Origin: JANQTF01 sp036835375
GTDB lineage: Bacteria; Bacteroidota; Bacteroidia; J057
Assembly: GCA_036835375.1 (NCBI GenBank)
Contig: DAITMB010000145.1
Coordinates: forward strand, 1 to 11,469
Reading direction: 5' to 3'
DNA length: 11,469 nucleotides
The notes beneath the pieces are model-generated. The model searched no databases. It saw only the letters and a program-made list of their open reading frames with translations, and had not been told where the DNA came from. Made by a program: the position numbers and the translations under genes. Below, in pieces: positions 6,362-11,469 of this stretch (the first letter of the stretch is position 1; each line of letters starts with the position of its first letter).

Positions 6362-7492
6362 CTAATAAGTTACCATTTGCTCAGTCCAGGTAGGCCCTTT
6401 GATGTGAAACATGCCATCTTTAAACTCCACAGGTTCAATTCCTAATTGTGGGGTATATTCCCATGCTTCAAAAGTTTGGCTGTAGGGGTAGGGCCGATTT
6501 TCATACATAAAATAATGGCACGAATTCCACAGTTGCCCATCGGGACCTTCGAACAGCGCGTTATGACCCGTTTCCTGATAAGGATCTTCTGAATCTTCGA
6601 ATCGTAGATTTTCATATCCTCCGCTTGTTGCCATATCGGCACGATAGCCTTTTTTCCGAGTCCCGAAGATGGGTTCAGGTGACACCAATTCCCAAGGCCC
6701 CAGTGGAGTGATTGACTTTAGGAGTGCTACCTCATACCCGCGTGTCCAAGTGGAGAAAAACATAAAGTAGGTACTATCCCGCTTTATGACGAACGGTCCT
6801 TCGATACCACCTACCATCCAATCGGGCCATCCCGGTTCATTTTTATCTAAAAATTTATCAATGGGGGTTGTAAGCCTACCGGAAGCCAAATCGATTTTGG
6901 CCTGAAATAGTCCACCGCCACTACAGTAAAAATATACCTGTCCATCTTCGTCTTCAAAAAGTGTCGCGTCGTTGTTGTATTGAGGGGTGAGTGGGCCATT
7001 GACCAATGAGTATGGGCCCGTGACTTCATCTGAACTAAATAGCCAAACACTGTGTGTGCCCATTCCTTTCGGGTCATGTTGAGTTACTTTTCCACTGTTC
7101 ACTGTGAGCCAGTATTTTCCTTGGATATAGTGGATTTCAGGAGCCCAAAACCTCCCATTAAAGGGGCTGTCTTCTGGTAATTTTCTAGCATCAATGAGCC
7201 AAGAATGATGTTTCCAGTTGATGAGATCGTCAGATACCAGCAATCGTACACCCGGATTGGGCCCAGTCCATATTGGGTTTGATGTTCCAGTACAATACCA
7301 CTTGTTTCCTGCTTTGATGATAAAATGATCTCGCATCGAAATGGCTGAATCACGTGTAATCGGATTTGTGTACCGAAAGATCTGTTGAGGGTCTTCTATG
7401 TTTGCGCCTTGATTAGGGTTATTTTCCTGTGAAAAACACAATGAAGAAATGGCAGTAAGGCCAATATAGAATAGATGCGTTAGTCTGTTCAT
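6362..7492 (-). CDS. Secreted glycoside hydrolase family 43 enzyme
   Basis: A 376-residue five-bladed beta-propeller glycosidase of the GH43 type, a family of arabinosidases, xylosidases and galactosidases acting on plant or algal polysaccharides. The ATG at 7492 opens a signal peptide (MNRLTHLFYIGLTAISSLCFS, cut near residue 22). A TTG at 7510 would add 6 residues and is less likely. The catalytic triad is visible by position: D55 in SMRDHFII (base), D175 in YNNDATLFEDEDG (172-184, pKa modulator) and E231 in GGIEGPFVIKRD (228-239, acid). W117 in RFWAPEIHYIQGKYWLT and H310 in TGHNALFEGPDG are further GH43 hallmarks. The length is that of a single-domain member; no carbohydrate-binding module is present. 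Substrate cannot be predicted. It stands alone, with no SusC/SusD genes nearby, and is AT-richer than the lyase genes. Confidence 0.88.
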   Translation of the reverse strand: MNRLTHLFYIGLTAISSLCFSQENNPNQGANIEDPQQIFRYTNPITRDSAISMRDHFIIKAGNKWYCTGTSNPIWTGPNPGVRLLVSDDLINWKHHSWLIDARKLPEDSPFNGRFWAPEIHYIQGKYWLTVNSGKVTQHDPKGMGTHSVWLFSSDEVTGPYSLVNGPLTPQYNNDATLFEDEDGQVYFYCSGGGLFQAKIDLASGRLTTPIDKFLDKNEPGWPDWMVGGIEGPFVIKRDSTYFMFFSTWTRGYEVALLKSITPLGPWELVSPEPIFGTRKKGYRADMATSGGYENLRFEDSEDPYQETGHNALFEGPDGQLWNSCHYFMYENRPYPYSQTFEAWEYTPQLGIEPVEFKDGMFHIKGPTWTEQMVTY

Positions 7493-8070
7493 TTGCCAAA
7501 AGTGTTTCAATCAATTCCTTGAAAATCTGCTACATACTGCGAGACACATCAACTCCATCTCGAATTTAGCACTCCCTAATTTCCGCTTAATCCAGCAGAC
7601 TGCAAAACTTCCTGTGGGTATGTAGATGTGGCGGGTTAATTCCTGTCTGTTGGATCTTGCCTGTCTTGTGAAGCAATTTGTCCCAACTTGTAGATGAATT
7701 CTCCCTGTTGAAGGAGAGCGGGATGTTTTACAGTCGCAAAACATCTGAGTCAACCGGCTGGTCTTTCGGCAAACCAAAGCAACTCATTTACATTGGTTCA
7801 TCCCTTACTCAAGGGAAAGCTCCAAAACGGCTTTTTTTGAAGCCAGCAGAAAATAGCTTGAACCATTACCTGAAAAGATCACATCATCCGCCTCTAGCTA
7901 CAACTATATAGATACTTGATAACCAATATCTTAATGAAAATTAATTCGATATGACTGCTTGCCGTAAAAAATAATTGAAGACGGCGCAACGATTTTTCCG
8001 ATTCCAGGATACTGTTGAGTAAACCGTACGAAAGGTTTTCAGTTTCCCAACTCTCCTAATTTGTTTCATC
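7493..8070. other. Divergent intergenic region, 578 bases, no gene recognised
   Basis: This gap lies between the starts of the GH43 gene (-) and the repeat lipoprotein gene (+) and must hold both promoters. Short frames on both strands (for example + from a TTG at 7678 to 7911, - from 7777 to 7511) show no recognisable motif and I do not call them. A 6-bp hairpin, TCCCTT/AAGGGA at 7801-7816, has no T-run. The last 160 bases (about 7912-8070) are AT-rich, as expected of a promoter region for the lipoprotein. Confidence 0.5.
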
Positions 8071-9054
8071 ATGAACTTTGCAATCAAGATTCCATTCTCT
8101 ACACTTGTCTTGGCAATGCTATTTACTGCATGTGACCGACAAAATGTTGAAGAGATCGTTCCAGAAAGCGCATCATTTCAGCCCACCACGGTTGCCTTCA
8201 ACCCCGTCGTCAAAAATCTCCAATCATTCGGGCCGGATTCTCTCCTACTTGATTGCATCAAAATTCCCTTCCCAGTTGATTTTCTCCAGGCATCAGGAAA
8301 TACCGTGACCGTTTCTTCTGAGGCCGAACTGGATTCTGTCAGTATGTTGACGGATAGCCTCGTGAACTTTGTGTATCCATTTGATGGCTACGTTGGAAGC
8401 AATTCGATTACTTTTCAGGATATCGATGATTTTATTCCCGCCTTACAAATTTGTGGATCGATCGTGATTGATAGCACCATTGACTGTTCCTACCTGAAAC
8501 CGCATGTCCTGTTGTTTTTCAATTCGCTCAACATTTTCACGCTCAACAACTATCCATACACGATCAATTATCCGGTTACGCTGGTCGTAAATGGGAGTCA
8601 GGTTGTTCTCACCCAGGACAGTGATTATCTGCCCGCCATCGGTGGCTCGCCGTCCAACTTCCCGCCAACGGACCTCGTGTATCCGATTACCATCACCCAG
8701 TTTGGACGAGACATCGTGTTGAATAATGACAATGACGTGTGCGAGTTCTACCAGACCTTGGAAGAACCCTGCGTCAACAAGCCTGAGCACATTCAGTTTT
8801 TCTTCAACGAAGGACCGGGAAGACCGATCAATTGCACCTACTTCATCAACTTCCCAGTGGACATCGTCTCTGATGGGGATACCCTCCAGATCGCAACAAG
8901 GAATGACTACCTGAGCGAGCTCAATTCATCCCCCAATGCCTATGACGACATCGAGTTGATCTACCCGGTAAGCGCCACCGAGTTTACCAATGGGTCGCAG
9001 CTTACTTTCGGATCAGGATCCGATATCTGCCTCTACCTGAACAACTGTCAGTAG
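8071..9054 (+). CDS. Lipoprotein of three diverged tandem repeats, unknown function
   Basis: A 327-residue predicted lipoprotein that I do not recognise as a named family. The signal peptide ends in the lipobox FTAC with acceptor C21. After a polar stretch, three repeats of about 70-90 residues follow the same plan. In each a strand with (I/P)(N/F)(Y/F)PV, then a polar turn and V-x-(L/V), an acidic DY/DS site, then (L/V)(V/I)YP and a final short strand ending in Cys: PFPVDFLQASGNTVTV...NFVYPFDGYV...LQIC (66-128), INYPVTLVVNGSQVVL...DLVYPITITQF...DVC (165-224), INFPVDIVSDGDTLQI...ELIYPVSATEF...DIC (259-320). Cysteines occur near the start and end of the units (C62, C128, C139, C224, C234, C255, C320, C326), which suggests disulfides in the extracytoplasmic space. 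Composition is acidic. It is followed by a strong terminator and then by the sigma factor gene on the same strand. Confidence 0.8.
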   Translation: MNFAIKIPFSTLVLAMLFTACDRQNVEEIVPESASFQPTTVAFNPVVKNLQSFGPDSLLLDCIKIPFPVDFLQASGNTVTVSSEAELDSVSMLTDSLVNFVYPFDGYVGSNSITFQDIDDFIPALQICGSIVIDSTIDCSYLKPHVLLFFNSLNIFTLNNYPYTINYPVTLVVNGSQVVLTQDSDYLPAIGGSPSNFPPTDLVYPITITQFGRDIVLNNDNDVCEFYQTLEEPCVNKPEHIQFFFNEGPGRPINCTYFINFPVDIVSDGDTLQIATRNDYLSELNSSPNAYDDIELIYPVSATEFTNGSQLTFGSGSDICLYLNNCQ

Positions 9055-9064
9055 TCCTTCACCC

Positions 9065-9106
9065 AATCCCTCAAATGCAGCGACGCATTTGAGGGATTCA
9101 TTTTTT
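9065..9106 (+). terminator. Strong intrinsic terminator after the lipoprotein gene
   Basis: A perfect 14-bp stem, AATCCCTCAAATGC (9065-9078) with GCATTTGAGGGATT (9085-9098), closes a 6-nt loop (AGCGAC) and is followed by CA and six T (9101-9106). It lies 10 nt past the lipoprotein stop. The likely sigma factor start (GTG, 9113) is only 6 nt beyond the T-run, so the element may also act as an attenuator for the downstream operon. Confidence 0.85.
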
Positions 9107-9112
9107 CCCAAA

Positions 9113-9667
9113 GTGATCGAATCAACTTTGATACAGGCCGTCAAAAAACGCGATCAGCGCGCGTTCAAAGAGCTATATGAGAGCTGTATTCGCTATGTCT
9201 ATTCGATCGTAAGAAGATATGTGTCTCATGAACCTGATCACCAGGACGTCATCCAAGAAATCTTTGCACGCATCTTCCTTCGAATCGATTCATTTGACGA
9301 AAATAAAGGCGAATTCAAGTTCTGGCTCCGCAAACTCACCGTCAACCAATGTATCAAGCACTATCACAACCACAAGAAACTCCCCGATATGGGTCCATTA
9401 GAAACAGCTACGACCATGCAATCCGACCTCGTCGAGAAAACCAATACGCTCTCAGCTGATGACATACGCCTGTTCCTTGCAGGAATGCCCGAAGGATACA
9501 AGCAAGTTTTTATGATGGTCATCATCGACGAATACTCTCACCAGGAGGTGGGTAAACTACTGAACATCAGCCCCGAAACTTCAAGGTCTCAACTGCACAG
9601 GGCCAAGAAATGGATCAAAGAAAACCGCTCGATGAACGACCTAACATCGTTGGCTTATGGAACCTAA
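9113..9667 (+). CDS. RNA polymerase sigma-70 family (ECF-type) sigma factor
   Basis: A 184-residue group 4 sigma factor with region 2 and region 4 only. Region 2 spans about 14-90: AFKELYESCIRYVYSIVRRYV, then DHQDVIQEIFARIF (42-55, core binding) and FKFWLRKLTVNQCIKHY (68-84, -10 recognition). Region 4 spans about 116-170: LAGMPEGYKQVFMMVIIDEY and the helix-turn-helix HQEVGKLLNISPETSRSQLHRAKKWI. The start is uncertain. A TTG at 9089 lies inside the terminator stem, so I prefer the GTG at 9113, giving MIESTLIQAVKKRDQRAFKELY as is usual for the family; a TTG at 9128 is also possible. The last 11 nt overlap the next gene, which is probably its membrane-bound regulator. It should redirect RNA polymerase to a small regulon, possibly including its own operon. 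Confidence 0.88.
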   Translation: MIESTLIQAVKKRDQRAFKELYESCIRYVYSIVRRYVSHEPDHQDVIQEIFARIFLRIDSFDENKGEFKFWLRKLTVNQCIKHYHNHKKLPDMGPLETATTMQSDLVEKTNTLSADDIRLFLAGMPEGYKQVFMMVIIDEYSHQEVGKLLNISPETSRSQLHRAKKWIKENRSMNDLTSLAYGT

Positions 9668-11105
9668 CTTTGACAAACTCAAGCGTATGATGCAGGGTGA
9701 TCATCATCAACCTCTCCCTCCTGAATTGGATTGGAGCAACATGAAGGATGGTATCCTTGAAAAGATGGATTCCATTGAGCAAGCGGAGGCATCTCCCAGC
9801 AGAAACGAGAGCAGCAAAAAAAGAATCTGGCTGTTCTTCAGTTTGATCTTCGCGCTGTTACTGACCTTCACGATCGGCTGGTTCTTCCTCTTTCAAGAAG
9901 AAACGACCGAGCTGAATCGGGAAACAGTTGACCTCGCTCCGTTCCCAGGGGCGGATGCCGGCCAAAGCCGTTCGGACGACACGGGCCGTGCTGCCCAACC
10001 CCATCCGGGCTGGGACGACGAAGACTCAACCGATGGAGCGGTAAGAATCGCCCAACAGCTGGCCCCCCTACAGGACAACGGCCAATCAGGCCCTCTTGAA
10101 GGACAGAAAAAGGAGCAAAGCGACCTTGGCCAATCGACTGTCCCTCTGGTCCGCCGAGACAAGGTTGTTCCAAACAACGTCTCCGAGACTGGCCAACAGG
10201 GCTCTTCGCACACAGCTTCGGAGACAGTACCAGGAGTGCTGAGGCCCCTGGCGGATGCACCAGCCGCCACCCTGGAGATACACGCCCTCCATGTCCGGGA
10301 AAGCTTGCCAGACCGTCTCTATCTCACGGAACTCCGCGTCACCCATCCTTCACGCCCAGATGTGCAGGAGATCGATAGCGCCATCCTTCCGACGATCCAG
10401 AACACGCGCCCTGCCAATCAATTCATGCTGGAAGGCGGAATTACGTTCTGGAACGAAGGCTATGGCAATACCGACCCTGAGAGAACGCAGTATGAGGCGC
10501 CCATCCCCTCCTTCCAACTGCAAGGATATTACATGAGGGCATTGAAAGGAGGGTATTTCCTCATGGCAGGCCTGCAATATCAACAGTTGGACAGCAAGCT
10601 GGAATACAGCGGCATCATCGAAGATTATCAGGTCACCCTCAAGGATACCATTGTGCAGGTGCAAAAAAACATGCTCACCGGAGAGGAAACCATTACCCGC
10701 GGAGATGTCGTGCAATCTGTCCGGGCTGAGCATCGAATCAGGCACTACAACAGGACACAGCTGTTCAAGACGTCCCTGGCCGTAGGCAAAAACTGGCGAT
10801 TCAAAGCTTTCCAAACCGATGTGTACCTCGGAGGTGCCTTGAATGGGATCGTTCGAAACCAAGGAAGAATGTTCTTTGAAGGCTCGGTCATTGACTACGA
10901 AGGAGCGTCAAATCCTTTGTTCAGCAACCGATGGACCGTTGACGGTGTCCTGGGAGCGAGAGTGCACTATTTCCCCTACGAGCGCATCGGCATTACCACC
11001 GGTCTCCAGGCCCAGAGGAGTCTCACGAACTGGAGCAACCTTGCCGATGGTCGGATGTATCCTCTGTCCTTTGGCCTGCAAGTGGGATTGAGTTATGCGT
11101 GGTGA
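9657..11105 (+). CDS. Putative anti-sigma/single-TM protein with C-terminal outer-membrane barrel
   Basis: A 482-residue protein in three parts. Residues 1-55 are a soluble tail with LPPELDWSNMKDGILEKMD (20-38), resembling the P-P-x-x-W-x-x-I motif of small proteins encoded after ECF sigma factors in Bacteroidota. Residues 56-79 (RIWLFFSLIFALLLT onward) form one TM helix, with KKR before and acidic residues after it, predicting the N-terminus inside. Residues 80-255 are a polar Gln/Gly/Pro/Asp-rich linker (low complexity, GC-rich). From about 256 the sequence alternates in beta-strands (FMLEGGITFWNEGYG, SFQLQGYYMRALKGGYFLMAGLQYQQL, TDVYLGGALNGIV, GITTGLQAQRSL) and ends LSFGLQVGLSYAW, with a terminal aromatic residue typical of outer-membrane barrels. 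It would thus bridge inner and outer membranes. The start overlaps the sigma gene by 11 nt (ATGGAACCTAA). Anti-sigma function is inferred from position and the N-terminal motif. Confidence 0.75.
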   Translation: MEPNFDKLKRMMQGDHHQPLPPELDWSNMKDGILEKMDSIEQAEASPSRNESSKKRIWLFFSLIFALLLTFTIGWFFLFQEETTELNRETVDLAPFPGADAGQSRSDDTGRAAQPHPGWDDEDSTDGAVRIAQQLAPLQDNGQSGPLEGQKKEQSDLGQSTVPLVRRDKVVPNNVSETGQQGSSHTASETVPGVLRPLADAPAATLEIHALHVRESLPDRLYLTELRVTHPSRPDVQEIDSAILPTIQNTRPANQFMLEGGITFWNEGYGNTDPERTQYEAPIPSFQLQGYYMRALKGGYFLMAGLQYQQLDSKLEYSGIIEDYQVTLKDTIVQVQKNMLTGEETITRGDVVQSVRAEHRIRHYNRTQLFKTSLAVGKNWRFKAFQTDVYLGGALNGIVRNQGRMFFEGSVIDYEGASNPLFSNRWTVDGVLGARVHYFPYERIGITTGLQAQRSLTNWSNLADGRMYPLSFGLQVGLSYAW

Positions 11106-11168
11106 AGGAGATGGAAGAGGCGGGGCAACCACATATCGGGATACGCCGACAGCGTTGAACCCCATCAT

Positions 11169-11246
11169 GTCAAACGCATACCGCGAATTCCACCGATACG
11201 TCCCTGCCAGCGGATCAATGTTCAGGAACCGCCCCACCCGCGCATC
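11169..11246 (-). pseudogene. RHS repeat-associated core fragment
   Basis: On the minus strand this stretch encodes DARVGRFLNIDPLAGTYRWN followed by SRYAFD. It matches the RHS repeat-associated core (YDPkvGRFlsvDPLaxxYpWnSPYaFxxN). No RHS gene surrounds it: upstream codons (CPERRAEPVEVSRR) fall in the repeat-like DNA at 11246-11280, and downstream codons (MMGFNAVGVSRY) lose the family match. It is a decayed fragment of an RHS/YD-repeat protein. Confidence 0.65.
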
Positions 11247-11280
11247 CCTTCGAGATACTTCGACGGGCTCAGCGCGGCGC
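11246..11280. repeat. Possible dispersed GC-rich repeat (TTCGACGGGCTCAG type)
   Basis: The sequence CCCTTCGAGATACTTCGA followed by CGGGCTCAGCGCGGCGC contains two TTCGA units and a GGCTCAG tail. Similar TTCGACnnGCTCAG elements are common interspersed repeats in many bacterial genomes. It directly abuts the RHS fragment. Only one copy is in the window, so the call rests on resemblance. Confidence 0.35.
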
Positions 11281-11401
11281 TCTGGGCAGCGATGAGCTGG
11301 GGAGGAGGATTTTATCACGATTCATGACTCCCTCTCCATCAAATGAATGCTCTTGGGCCTTCAACGGATGGGAGCAGGAGGGCGCAACTGGGGTGGAGAG
11401 G

Positions 11402-11469
11402 TCACCGGTCGAATCCCATCCGGTCCCGCCGCCGGTTGACAAACAGGAACACATCGCCCGAGAGCGGAT
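11402..11469 (-). pseudogene. IS66 family TnpB (Orf2) fragment, continues past window edge
   Basis: Reading leftwards from 11467, the minus strand gives PLSGDVFLFVNRRRDRMGFD and then R and a stop at 11402-11404. PLSGDVFvFvNRRRDRiKLLvWD is the conserved centre of IS66 TnpB proteins (about 110-120 residues). After RDRM the expected KLLVWDRxGFWLYYKRLE is lost and only GFDR remains, so the 3' half of the gene is missing. The 5' part, if any, is outside the window. TnpA and TnpC cannot be assessed. Confidence 0.65.

Noticed and set aside
7511..7777. 88-codon minus-strand frame upstream of GH43
   Set aside because: No motif, odd Cys/Arg-rich composition, and other frames over it are equally unconvincing, including a weak integrase-like HLHTHRKF string.
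7678..7911. 77-codon + strand frame in the same gap
   Set aside because: TTG start, no family resemblance, no ribosome-binding site.
10908..11318. 136-codon minus-strand frame running into the barrel gene
   Set aside because: Only the short RHS-like part is meaningful; the rest is antisense to the barrel gene.
1..11469. CRISPR arrays, tRNA or rRNA genes
   Set aside because: No regularly spaced repeats and no recognisable tRNA or rRNA stretches were seen on either strand.

Overview
The window looks like chromosomal DNA from a Bacteroidota bacterium, probably of the Saprospiria/Lewinella type and probably marine. This is inferred from protein families only: tandem alginate-lyase-family polysaccharide lyases, a secreted GH43 enzyme, a sulfatase-like fragment, an ECF-type sigma factor overlapping a single-TM/outer-membrane-barrel protein, and decayed RHS and IS66 pieces. 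No rRNA or other taxonomic marker is present. Base composition is patchy: the lyase genes and the right-hand operon are visibly GC-richer than the HipA-like and GH43 genes.

Left part (1-3551): the 3' part of a SUMF1/FGE-fold gene (+) converges on two tandem polysaccharide lyase genes (-). The two lyases share the core motifs YWWP, GRGIGII and NNHG and probably form one operon acting on uronic-acid polysaccharides outside the cytoplasm. The first gene of the pair carries, between its signal peptide and its lyase domain, about 30 residues that read like the start of a sulfatase, so it appears to be a chimera.

Middle (3858-6361): a Uma2-family PD-(D/E)XK protein is followed by a HipA-like kinase without the N-terminal subdomain, and then, overlapping it by 23 nt, a small gene that encodes just that missing HipA N-terminal subdomain. 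This is a split HipA in the order kinase then N-subdomain, with no HipB-like DNA-binding gene beside it. Downstream lie an imperfect 33-nt palindrome and, 3 nt after it, the first ~30 codons of an AAA ATPase of the DUF4143 type that breaks off at the Walker A motif. A complete secreted GH43 glycosidase gene (-) follows.

Right part (8071-11105): a lipoprotein made of three diverged repeats, a strong intrinsic terminator, a sigma-70-family factor whose start lies only a few bases past the terminator, and an overlapping gene for a protein with a short cytoplasmic tail, one TM helix, a long polar linker and a C-terminal beta-barrel. The last two look like a sigma factor with its membrane-bound regulator. 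The right edge (11106-11469) holds only debris: an RHS core fragment, a GC-rich putative dispersed repeat, and an IS66 TnpB fragment.
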